Below are positions 1-7,087 of a DNA stretch of 55,415 nucleotides, piece by piece. The DNA comes from an uncultured Porphyromonadaceae bacterium (GTDB lineage Bacteria; Bacteroidota; Bacteroidia; Bacteroidales; Muribaculaceae): NCBI GenBank assembly GCA_947177685.1, contig CAMWVE010000017.1:1-55415 (forward strand). The letters run 5' to 3'. Below the pieces are notes generated by a model. The model had not been told where the DNA came from and made no database searches. It saw only the letters and a list, made by a program, of their open reading frames with translations. The position numbers were made by a program, and so were the translations under genes. The number at the start of each line of letters is the position of its first letter. Within the stretch, counting starts at the first letter, position 1.

Positions 1-112
1 TCTTTTTACACTCGGGTAGTATTTTAACAATTCAACCGGGTTTTGCAACTGACCCGTTAAAAATGCAAGGTATCAGAATTTGATTGACAAATCGTTAATT
101 CTAAATTCCATA

Positions 113-120
113 CAAAGATA
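113..120 (-). promoter_or_regulatory. Possible -7 box facing the left edge
   Basis: Read on the minus strand this is TATCTTTG, a match to the Bacteroidota TAnnTTTG -7 element. A TTTG lies at 136-139, but the 15-nt gap is shorter than the usual 19-21. It would drive a gene beyond the left edge. The rest of 1-230 is AT-rich and I see no gene in it; it does carry one copy of a short repeat at 182-195. Confidence 0.35.
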
Positions 121-181
121 ATGAATTTATATTAACAAATTGCCATCAGTAGAAAATTATTTTTGGGAAAATAATGAGCGG

Positions 182-195
182 ACGCTCCACGAAGC
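182..195 (+). repeat. Short dispersed intergenic repeat, copy 1
   Basis: The 14-mer ACGCTCCACGAAGC is identical to 27228-27241, and 13 of its bases recur at 27266-27278. All three copies lie in intergenic DNA. At the third copy the motif forms a perfect hairpin. Function is unknown. Confidence 0.6.
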
Positions 196-233
196 CCCAC
201 ATCAGGTGCGGTAGCCGATACAGTTATATAAAC

Positions 234-270
234 CAAAGCAGGATGTGACATGGGGTCACATCCTGCTTTG
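234..270 (-). terminator. Perfect hairpin directly after tRNA-His
   Basis: A 15-bp perfect inverted repeat (234-248 with 256-270) encloses a 7-nt loop. Its outer arm begins on the base next to the last base of tRNA-His (271). On the minus strand it is followed by GGTTTATATAAC, a weak U tract. It probably ends the tRNA transcript and marks the 3' processing boundary. Confidence 0.7.
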
Positions 271-345
<75 letters not shown>

Positions 346-363
346 ATCTGTTGATTTCGGATG

Positions 364-395
364 CAAAGTTACGCACTTTTTACGATATAGACAAA
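364..395 (-). promoter_or_regulatory. Promoter of tRNA-His
   Basis: Minus strand: TTTG (395-392), 20-nt spacer, TAACTTTG (371-364). This is a near-perfect Bacteroidota sigma-ABfr promoter. The predicted transcription start is around 358, just upstream of the tRNA 5' end at 345. Confidence 0.75.
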
Positions 396-425
396 TTTTT
401 TGAGGAATTTTTTGTTATGCCGTAT

Positions 426-1545
426 TTATTCGTTTTCATTTCCGGCAAATTCCATCAGGTAAGCCTTGATGAAATCGTCAATATCGCCATCCATGACACC
501 GCCTACATCTGAAGTCTGGAAGTTGGTGCGGTGGTCTTTGACGCGGCGGTCATCGAACACATAGGAGCGTATCTGTGACCCCCACTCTATCTTCATCTTG
601 CCTGCCTCAACCTTCGCCTGCTCTTCCATGCGGTGTTTCAGTTCCTTATCGTAGAGGATTGAGCGGAGCTGTCGCAGCGCGTTTTCCTTGTTCTTGGGCT
701 GGTCGCGGGTTTCGGTGTTCTCAATGAGGATTTCTTCCTTCTCACCGGTATAAGGGTCAGTGAACTGGTAGCGCAGACGCACACCTGATTCCACTTTGTT
801 GACGTTCTGACCGCCGGCACCGCCACTTCGGAAAGTGTCCCACGAGAGCAGCGCGGGTTCAACCTTCACCTCGATGGTGTCGTCGACCAGTGGGGTCACA
901 AAGACCGATGCGAATGAGGTCATGCGCTTGCCCTGAGCATTGTAGGGGGAAACGCGCACCAGACGGTGGACGCCGTTCTCGCTCTTCAGGTAACCGTAGG
1001 CATAGTCACCTTCCACGTTGATAGTGCATGACTTTATGCCAGCCTCATCGCCCTCAAGGATGTTGGCAATGGAGGTTTTATACCCGTTTTTCTCAGCCCA
1101 GCGCAGATACATGCGCATAAGCATCGATGCCCAGTCCTGACTTTCGGTGCCACCGGCGCCGGAGTTGATTTTGAGCACTACGCCGAGTTTGTCCTCCTCG
1201 CGGCGGAGCATGTTACGGAGTTCGAGAGCCTCGATTTTGCTTATTGCTTGAGCATAGAGCTGGTCAACTTCCTCTTCGGTGACAAGTTCTTCCTTGTAGA
1301 AGTCCCAGCCGTTCTGCAGTTCCTCAACTGCGGCTTCCACCTCCTTGTAGCCGTCGATCCAGCTCTGAATATCTTTAATTTTTTTCATCTGTGCCTGCGC
1401 TTCCTTCTGATGTTCCCAGAAGTCGGGCACATGTGTGCGGAGTTCTTCTTCCTCCAGTTGGATTATCTTGCTATCGATGTCAAAGATACCTCCTCAACGC
1501 GAGCTTGCGTTCAAAGGTCTGTTTTAATTGTTCCTGTGTTATCAT
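426..1545 (-). CDS. prfB: Peptide chain release factor 2, with programmed +1 frameshift
   Basis: RF2 recognises UGA and UAA and triggers peptidyl-tRNA hydrolysis. The SPY tripeptide (about residue 199, in place of SPF) is the stop-codon reader and GGQ (about 244-246) is the hydrolysis motif. The gene opens with ATG at 1545, reads 21 codons and meets TGA at 1482-1480. The context is AGGAGG (1494-1489), TAT, CTT, TGA, C, the classical RF2 autoregulatory frameshift site. Slipping +1 on CTT gives GAC and a 372-residue protein, close to E. coli RF2 (365). Low RF2 therefore favours its own synthesis. The start overlaps the stop of the MORN gene upstream as ATGA, so translation is probably coupled, and prfB is the last gene of the GrpE/Hsp70/MORN operon. 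Confidence 0.96.
1480..1494 (-). promoter_or_regulatory. prfB programmed frameshift site
   Basis: On the minus strand AGGAGG (1494-1489) lies three bases before CTT TGA C (1485-1479). The internal Shine-Dalgarno-like hexamer pushes the ribosome +1 from CUU to UUU while UGA waits for RF2. It matches the E. coli prfB site (AGGGGG TAT CTT TGA C) in everything but the hexamer. Confidence 0.93.
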
Positions 1546-3068
1546 TTCTTATTTCCAAATATTAAAAGTATTAAACCTATTATTATATGTATTATGAATG
1601 AGCCGAAACTGTTAGTCAGCTCAGCAACTCCCACAAGCAAGAACATCAGACCGGTCAACGAAACGGGTGAGTTCATTCCTTTCTTGGTGATTGTCTGAGT
1701 CTTGGAATTGTAGTTGCCTGCAAAAAGGAACTGCAACCCTACGACACACGCGGCACAAAAGAAGAACGCCGGATATTGATCAAGGAAAAACAGCGCTGTC
1801 AGGAATCCGAAAAATATGCCTCCTAAAATGGCAAACACGTTGCGGACTGACGAGGGACGCTTGGAATTGTCAATGACCTGCCTCTGTGCGCCGTAAGCCG
1901 GACGGGGATTTGGCGGGGGTGCGCCGCCGGGGGTGATACGCATAGGCTTGCTCTGATAGTAGCGCACGGGGGTACGCGGTCCGTTTGGAAGTGTGTATGT
2001 GACACCGGTGCCGTTGATTCCCTGAGGGGTGTCCATCCATGTGCCTTCGTAGCAGATTTTCGAAACTCCCCACACCATCCGACCATGTCCGTTGCGCTTG
2101 CCGTTGACAAAGTCGCCGGTATCGGTGCGCTTGTTGACGGAGTCAAAGAGGGTTCCGCGTCCGTGAGGACCTTTGTCATTCCAGCCACCTTCGTAGAAGT
2201 CGCCGTTCTTGAACATTATTTTGCCGTTGCCCACGCGTGAGTCGTCGAGATATTGTCCGCTTTCCTCATAGCTTTCAGTGAATGTGCGACCTATGCCGTT
2301 TCGTCCGTTCTCGTTGAGTCCGCCTTCGTAGCGGTTGCCGTTGGCGTAAAGGATTTTACCGTCGACGGGCTTGCCGTTTCTGAACAGAGCCTCCCATACG
2401 TCGCCGTCGGTCTGCGTAATCTTGCCGTTTCCGTGAGGTCCAGCCGGTGACCACTGACCGGTGTAGATGGAGCCGTCGGCATAGAAGATTGTTCCGTTAC
2501 CGTAGGGTTGTCCTTTGCTATCGAACGAGCCAACCCACACGTTGCCGTTTATGGTCCGGCGCTCATCGTTTCCGCCGGTCTTACCGGCTGCCGGATTTGC
2601 CGGTCCGGTATGCTTTGCGGCGCCTATGGTTACGGTGGTTCCACTATTGGACCCGCCGAGCGACATGGCAGGCGCATTGCGCTTGATGGCATTGACGTTG
2701 ACTCCTGCCGAAGCCTTCATGCGCTGTGACTCAAGGGTTTCTGCAAACTCCTTAATATCACGGAGTATTTTGTTGGATTTACCGGCAAAATTGCTCGCCT
2801 CGGCACCGAACTGGTCAGAATACTGGTAGGAAAGCTCGCGCAACAGAATCACCGATGTGCCGAATTTATCCTCATCGACAGTGCCCCGTTCGGGTGTCTT
2901 GAGAATATACTCGAATGCTTCCAGTTCGTTGGGTTCGAAGCGTGATCTGTTTTCCTGCAGATAGCAGGCTGCACGCCACCATTCGGCAACGATTCTGATT
3001 AGCTTTACATTTTTATCACCGGCATTTATGGAGTTGCCAAGTCCGGAGTCAATTGGTTCAAGTTCCAT
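1542..3068 (-). CDS. MORN-repeat protein with C-terminal membrane helices
   Basis: A 508-residue protein in four parts. Residues about 20-115 form a helical domain also found in the next MORN protein (shared signs: EW..AA.Y near its start and a FGA.....F.GK segment near its end). Residues about 120-170 are Gly/Ala/Thr-rich linker. From about 170 to 380 there are MORN-like repeats (G.G.., YEGGW, YTGQW forms). After a Pro-rich stretch come about four hydrophobic segments to the C terminus (about 415-505). MORN repeats usually bind proteins or lipids at membranes. No catalytic motif is visible. It lies 4 nt after its paralogue and overlaps prfB by 4 nt. Function is unknown, and the chaperone neighbours suggest a client or adaptor role. 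Confidence 0.85.
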   Translation of the reverse strand: MELEPIDSGLGNSINAGDKNVKLIRIVAEWWRAACYLQENRSRFEPNELEAFEYILKTPERGTVDEDKFGTSVILLRELSYQYSDQFGAEASNFAGKSNKILRDIKEFAETLESQRMKASAGVNVNAIKRNAPAMSLGGSNSGTTVTIGAAKHTGPANPAAGKTGGNDERRTINGNVWVGSFDSKGQPYGNGTIFYADGSIYTGQWSPAGPHGNGKITQTDGDVWEALFRNGKPVDGKILYANGNRYEGGLNENGRNGIGRTFTESYEESGQYLDDSRVGNGKIMFKNGDFYEGGWNDKGPHGRGTLFDSVNKRTDTGDFVNGKRNGHGRMVWGVSKICYEGTWMDTPQGINGTGVTYTLPNGPRTPVRYYQSKPMRITPGGAPPPNPRPAYGAQRQVIDNSKRPSSVRNVFAILGGIFFGFLTALFFLDQYPAFFFCAACVVGLQFLFAGNYNSKTQTITKKGMNSPVSLTGLMFLLVGVAELTNSFGSFIIHIIIGLILLIFGNKK

Positions 3069-3072
3069 GTCG

Positions 3073-3999
3073 TTAAATTGAAATTGCTGTGATGCAGGAG
3101 ATTATGCCCACGGCTATGGAGATAATTGTGATGGCGAGTTGAGCAGGAGTAAACATGCGGGTGACGGTTCGCGGTTCCGGCTTCTTTTCGAATGAAACCC
3201 ACTTGCCGTTAGCGAACACTCCGTGTTCTTTATATCCGTTTTTCTTGAAAGTGTAGACACCGGTGGTGTTTCGCAGCATCTGCGGATATGATGCACCGGG
3301 GATATATTTCTCTGCTTCAAACTTGTCACCGTTGGACCAAGCGAAGGTCAGATTTCCGGTGGGTCTGCCTCGGAGAAACTTGCAGTAGAGCGACCACATG
3401 GTCTTGTCGGAATGGCGCAGGAATCCGAATCCGTCAGGTCCGTAGTCTGACCACTCTCCTTCGTAAATCATGCCATCGGAATAGGTGATTTTTCCGCGTT
3501 CCACGGGTTGACCATTTAAGAACATTCCTTCCCAAAGGTTGCCGTCGCGCTTGATGGTACGCTTTTCAGGATGTGGCGGAGGAACAGGCTTTTCCTTAGG
3601 TTTTTCCTCGGTTTTCCCGGTGGTTTTTTCCTCGTGTTTATCTGCCGGTTTATCGTGTTTCACCTCATGCTGATGTTGCTCAGGTTTTTCCTGCTCACGC
3701 ACCAGACGTCCGAACGACTCGCGTGCCTCGATTATTTTGCCTATCTTTCCTGAGAACGAGCGCAGATTGGCGCCGAACTCATCGGTGATGTTCCAAGACT
3801 CCTCATAGAGAACGAGCTGAATCTTTTGAATCTGTTCATCGGAGAGTTGCTCGGCGCCTGATTTGAACATGTTGCGGACAAGGCGATACTGCGCGGTGAT
3901 ATCATCGCTCGAAAACTTGTCGATATGTTCATCGATGTATCGGGCAGCCTTCAGCCACTCTTTGACACGTCCCAGCAGTATATGGTCTCTCTCAATCAC
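3073..3999 (-). CDS. MORN-repeat protein with one C-terminal membrane helix
   Basis: A 308-residue paralogue of the gene at 1542-3068. It has the same N-terminal helical domain (about 10-105), then a long Lys/Glu/Pro/His-rich low-complexity linker (about 105-150), a few MORN repeats (about 150-265, with GNLWEGMF and YEGEWSDYGPDG forms) and a single hydrophobic helix at the C terminus (about 285-308), a tail anchor by appearance. I chose the GTG at 3999 because the frame is closed upstream by TGA and no Met occurs for over 40 codons. It lies 17 nt after the Hsp70 gene. Shared domain and adjacency imply tandem duplication followed by loss of the extra membrane helices or gain in the sister. Confidence 0.82.
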   Translation of the reverse strand: MIERDHILLGRVKEWLKAARYIDEHIDKFSSDDITAQYRLVRNMFKSGAEQLSDEQIQKIQLVLYEESWNITDEFGANLRSFSGKIGKIIEARESFGRLVREQEKPEQHQHEVKHDKPADKHEEKTTGKTEEKPKEKPVPPPHPEKRTIKRDGNLWEGMFLNGQPVERGKITYSDGMIYEGEWSDYGPDGFGFLRHSDKTMWSLYCKFLRGRPTGNLTFAWSNGDKFEAEKYIPGASYPQMLRNTTGVYTFKKNGYKEHGVFANGKWVSFEKKPEPRTVTRMFTPAQLAITIISIAVGIISCITAISI

Positions 4000-4016
4000 T
4001 GTCAGTCAACCGTTTA

Positions 4017-5516
4017 TCATAGAACTTCGCGCGAGCCGAGTTCGAGACCCGCACGCTTTACTTCTTCGTCGGTAGCGCCTTCAACCTGCACGTTGAATGT
4101 GATTTCATTGCCCATACATTCGCCGGTCACTTCCAGAATACCGTTGGAGTTAAGCTTGAAGTTAACCTTGACGGGTGTTCCTCGCTTGACCGGTTTTCCA
4201 AGATTAAGCACATTTTCGGTGAGCTGATGTGACACGCGCACCTGTGCCATCTCGTCGTAGACACGGTTTTCATAGATTTTCAGCAGCACGTCGCGCTGGT
4301 TTTCCTGTCCGGTGATGAAATCGCGTGAGCGCGATGTGCCGGTGGTGTCGCCACGACGGATTATGTTGGCGATCATGTTAACTCCGTCGTGAACACATCC
4401 GAGTCCGTAGGAGCAGGGTGAAATGGTGCCTTTTATGATGCCGGGATTATGGGCGTAGATGGCAGCTCCCTCGGCTATCGCGAGGTTGGGTTTGAGGGCG
4501 TCGCGGCGTATTCTTGCCTTGGGAAACTCCTTGGTCACCGCATTCTGAATCATGGGCATGTAGGATGATCCGCCCACAAGGATTATCTCGTCGATGTCAT
4601 CGGCAGTGAGGGGAACGCGTGAGTTTCTGATTGCGCGCTTCATGAGCATGATGGTGGAGTCGACGCTGTCCTCGGTCATTTCCTCAAAATCTTCGCGGCT
4701 TACGCGGGTCATGTAGTTGCGGTTCTTATACATGATTCGGGCGTTCACCTCATCCATGTTTGAGAGGCGCTTCTTGAAGTTCTCGGCAGAGAGAACCATG
4801 CGTCCGAGTTCACCGGAATTGTTGGTATCGCGCTGCTCGAGGTAGGTGGGGAGGTCGTTGCAGGTGAGGATATGGTCCAGCAGACAGATATCCCAGTCCT
4901 TGCCGCCCAGCCGGTGGTCACCGTCGTTGGCGAGTTCCTCAAGGACACCGTTTCTGGCACGCATGATGCTGATGTCGAATGTGCCGCCGCCGAGGTCGTA
5001 GATCATGAATGTCTTGCCATTGAGATCCTTGACACCGTAGCTTATCGCGGCTGCGGTAGGTTCGGGAATAAGAGCCAGCACGTTGAGTCCGGCAAGTTTG
5101 CCTGCCTGACGTGTGATTTCACGCTCGCGCGAGCCGAAATATGCGGGTACGGTAATCACCACATCCTTGATGGGGGCACCCCCTTCTTCGGCGCGTACCT
5201 CATTGGCATCGGCGACCAGTTTTTTCAAAATCATGGATGAAATGGCGAGGGGGCTTATCTCAACATCATCAATCTTGCGGTGATATTTGGGGTTGCCGAT
5301 TTCACGCTTGATACATTCAACGGTGCGTTTCGGATCTACACCCATCTGCTGCTTTGCCTCATCGCCTACGAGTACGCAGCCGTCGTCAGAATAATAGACC
5401 ACAGAGGGTGTGGTCTGGAAGCCTGACATGTTGTTGATTACATGGGGTTCACCATCGTTGCCTACAATGGCAACGCATGAGTTGGTGGTGCCCAAGTCTA
5501 TTCCGTATGCTGCCAT
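4017..5516 (-). CDS. Hsp70-family chaperone lacking the C-terminal lid
   Basis: A DnaK-like ATPase of 499 residues, against about 630-640 for DnaK. The nucleotide-binding domain (about 1-365) has all expected motifs: GIDLGTTNSC (phosphate 1), PEPTAAAISYG (connect 1), YDLGGGTFDISI (phosphate 2) and ILVGGSSYMPM (adenosine). A beta substrate-binding domain follows (about 375-480, ISPCSYGLG to NGILEVTGEC). The chain then stops, so the helical lid is missing, and the hydrophobic interdomain linker VLLLDV is replaced by GIIKGTI. ATG at 5516 is chosen over the overlapping TTG at 5522; it lies 2 nt after the GrpE-like stop. Its operon partners are a GrpE-like exchange factor and two MORN proteins. 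It is not the housekeeping DnaK, which has a lid and usually sits elsewhere. Clients are unknown. Confidence 0.92.
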   Translation of the reverse strand: MAAYGIDLGTTNSCVAIVGNDGEPHVINNMSGFQTTPSVVYYSDDGCVLVGDEAKQQMGVDPKRTVECIKREIGNPKYHRKIDDVEISPLAISSMILKKLVADANEVRAEEGGAPIKDVVITVPAYFGSREREITRQAGKLAGLNVLALIPEPTAAAISYGVKDLNGKTFMIYDLGGGTFDISIMRARNGVLEELANDGDHRLGGKDWDICLLDHILTCNDLPTYLEQRDTNNSGELGRMVLSAENFKKRLSNMDEVNARIMYKNRNYMTRVSREDFEEMTEDSVDSTIMLMKRAIRNSRVPLTADDIDEIILVGGSSYMPMIQNAVTKEFPKARIRRDALKPNLAIAEGAAIYAHNPGIIKGTISPCSYGLGCVHDGVNMIANIIRRGDTTGTSRSRDFITGQENQRDVLLKIYENRVYDEMAQVRVSHQLTENVLNLGKPVKRGTPVKVNFKLNSNGILEVTGECMGNEITFNVQVEGATDEEVKRAGLELGSREVL

Positions 5517-5518
5517 TT

Positions 5519-6358
5519 TCAATTCTTTTTAAGTACGATTTTTGTTACTTCTTCAGGACGGAGTATGTGGTCGACAACCTTGCATACACCGGCTTCGTTC
5601 ACCTCGGTCGATTTCACTACGAAACCGATGCGGTCAGTCACATATATGGCATTGGTTTCAGGTTCGAAGTTGCCGAAACGGACATCGTAATCGGTGATCT
5701 CGCGACCGGTAATGGTCTGATAGGGTGAAAGCTCGTCAACACCCTGCTGATGATTCTTGATTTCAACCTGATTGTCCTCGAGAGTGCATTTGATTACCTC
5801 AAGCAGTTCGTCGAGTCTGCCACGGAGACTGATGCAGCGATCTTCCATCGACTTGCCTTCATCGATTGCCTTGTCATCTTCCTGAATACCGAACATTGCG
5901 GTTTCATAGAAGTCGCACATCTCCATCAGCAGCGGCTTGCGTGCTTCCATGACAATACCTTTGCTGAAACGGTCAATAGTCTTGTTCTGGATTTTGATTA
6001 TATCCTGAAACTTCTCGACTTTCTCGAACACTGAGTTCACAGCCTCGTAGATTCCTTCGATGTCGGCATTTGAAGGAGCTGCGTTGAAAGGTGGAGGCAC
6101 AGGAATACTCTCTTCAGTACACAGGGTTGATGCCTGAGCCATTGCCTCAGCCTGTGCAGGCGTTGTTTCAGCAGTCACCTCTGTTTCAACCGCCACTGTT
6201 GTTTCGCGAGAAGGTGTGGGAGGCACGGCATCGTCTGCCCAATTAGTAGCAGCAACTTCTGTATCTGACCAATAAGAGGCATTGCCTACGGCGGGATTGT
6301 TCGGCGTAGACTGTAATGGCTGACCGCCATTGTGCTGAGAATAATCCTGATTTTCCAT
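5519..6358 (-). CDS. Divergent GrpE-like nucleotide exchange factor
   Basis: A 279-residue protein. The first 95 or so residues are Pro/Thr/Ala/Asn-rich and probably disordered. Residues about 98-205 are helical with heptad character (long dimer helix of GrpE). Residues about 220-275 resemble the GrpE beta wing: a GVCKVVDHILRPEEVTKI segment is like the GrpE ending G-Y-x-x-x-D-R-V-L-R-P-A-x-V. GrpE promotes ADP release from Hsp70, which fits its place directly before the Hsp70 gene (2 nt gap to the chosen ATG). It is first in the operon and has its own -7 box at 6378-6385. The assignment rests on the C-terminal signature plus context. A structure prediction would settle it. Confidence 0.72.
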   Translation of the reverse strand: MENQDYSQHNGGQPLQSTPNNPAVGNASYWSDTEVAATNWADDAVPPTPSRETTVAVETEVTAETTPAQAEAMAQASTLCTEESIPVPPPFNAAPSNADIEGIYEAVNSVFEKVEKFQDIIKIQNKTIDRFSKGIVMEARKPLLMEMCDFYETAMFGIQEDDKAIDEGKSMEDRCISLRGRLDELLEVIKCTLEDNQVEIKNHQQGVDELSPYQTITGREITDYDVRFGNFEPETNAIYVTDRIGFVVKSTEVNEAGVCKVVDHILRPEEVTKIVLKKN

Positions 6359-6377
6359 TGTTTAGGGTTTTAATTTG

Positions 6378-6385
6378 CAAATATA
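6378..6385 (-). promoter_or_regulatory. -7 box of the GrpE/Hsp70/MORN/prfB operon
   Basis: TATATTTG on the minus strand, 20 nt before the GrpE-like ATG. No good -33 TTTG is visible at the usual distance. The divergent yraN promoter starts within 10 bp, so the two may interfere or share control. Confidence 0.55.
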
Positions 6386-6391
6386 CAAAAA

Positions 6392-6416
6392 TTGTTGTGA
6401 AAAATGCTTATATTTG
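6392..6416 (+). promoter_or_regulatory. Promoter of yraN
   Basis: TTGTTG at 6392-6397 and TATATTTG at 6409-6416 fit the Bacteroidota -33/-7 pattern, though the spacer is slightly short. The predicted start is near 6422, leaving a leader of about 34 nt before the ATG at 6456. Confidence 0.55.
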
Positions 6417-6455
6417 TCTGCAAAAATCAACTGACCGCGAAGAAAATCGGGCTAA

Positions 6456-6830
6456 ATGAAGAATCAAAGTGCAGAACTGGGAAAATGGGGCGAGGATTTG
6501 GCTGTTAAGTTACTTGTCTCAAAAGGTTATGCCATTCGCGAAACCAACTGGAAGCTTCCTCCGCTGGAAATTGATGTGGTGGCAATGAAAGGAACCCGCA
6601 TTGTGTTTGTGGAGGTCAAGACCCGTAGCAACGGTGAGTATGACCCCGTGACAGCGATAAATCGAAAAAAACAGGCAAACATGATCAAAGCTGCCAACAC
6701 CTATCTGCTTTCAAATGAATTGCCTAATGACGTGCAGTTTGACGTGGTGCTGATTGTGGGCACGCCGGACACCGGATTCTCCATCGACCACATAGAGGAT
6801 GCGTTTTATCCGCCACTGAAAAAGTATTAG
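6456..6830 (+). CDS. yraN: YraN family (UPF0102) putative endonuclease
   Basis: A 124-residue single-domain protein of normal family length. It starts with the family G.WGED.A...L...G motif and carries the restriction-endonuclease-like core E-I-D-V-V-A (about 36-41) followed by F-V-E-V-K-T-R (about 50-56), giving the E..D...ExK metal site. YraN proteins are held to be Holliday-junction-type nucleases, but their cellular role is not firmly established. The gene stands alone, divergent from the GrpE/Hsp70 operon, and is followed by a terminator at 6965-7000. Confidence 0.9.
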   Translation: MKNQSAELGKWGEDLAVKLLVSKGYAIRETNWKLPPLEIDVVAMKGTRIVFVEVKTRSNGEYDPVTAINRKKQANMIKAANTYLLSNELPNDVQFDVVLIVGTPDTGFSIDHIEDAFYPPLKKY

Positions 6831-6849
6831 ACCCTCAGCACAATTCCGG

Positions 6850-6896
6850 AAAGGGTCATTGGGATAATTGGAATCAGCAAAGGGTCATTGCGATAA
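6850..6896 (+). repeat. Two tandem 18-bp repeats after yraN
   Basis: AAAGGGTCATTGGGATAA (6850-6867) and AAAGGGTCATTGCGATAA (6879-6896) differ at one base and are 29 bp apart. They lie in the 257-bp gap between yraN and fabD, which otherwise holds the repeat at 6936-6980 and a terminator. Confidence 0.6.
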
Positions 6897-6935
6897 CTCT
6901 TTGCAACAGACTATCAGTCAAGGAAAGAAGCGGTT

Positions 6936-6980
6936 TGTCATAGTAAGCCGTCTGATAAACCTAAAGAGGGTGAGCCAAAA
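6936..6980 (+). repeat. Dispersed repeat, copy next to yraN/fabD terminator
   Basis: TGTCATAGTAAGCCGTCTG followed by ATAAACCT matches 55330-55356 with two mismatches in 27 bases, and a weaker copy lies at 55292-55318. In both places a terminator hairpin follows within a few bases, so repeat and terminator seem to travel together. Confidence 0.65.
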
Positions 6981-7000
6981 TTTATTTTGACACACCCTCT
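6965..7000. terminator. Bidirectional terminator between yraN and fabD
   Basis: AGAGGGTG (6965-6972) pairs with CACCCTCT (6993-7000). An inner AAAA/TTTT pairing lies near the loop. On the plus strand a T run follows at 7006-7010, and on the minus strand CTCTTTAGG. It sits between the convergent ends of yraN (plus) and fabD (minus). The minus-strand arm reads AGAGGGTGTGTCAAAA, nearly the sequence seen in terminators at 8158 and 55361. Confidence 0.7.
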
Positions 7001-7087
7001 CAATATTTTTAACGCAATTACAATTCCGGTGCAAAGTTAGTCACCGGCAGCAGATTGCACAATACCCTGATTTGAGTATTTTTACGC

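Noticed and set aside
1248-1565. Plus frame of 105 codons across prfB
   Set aside because: Antisense shadow of prfB and the MORN gene; no start context and the true genes are certain.
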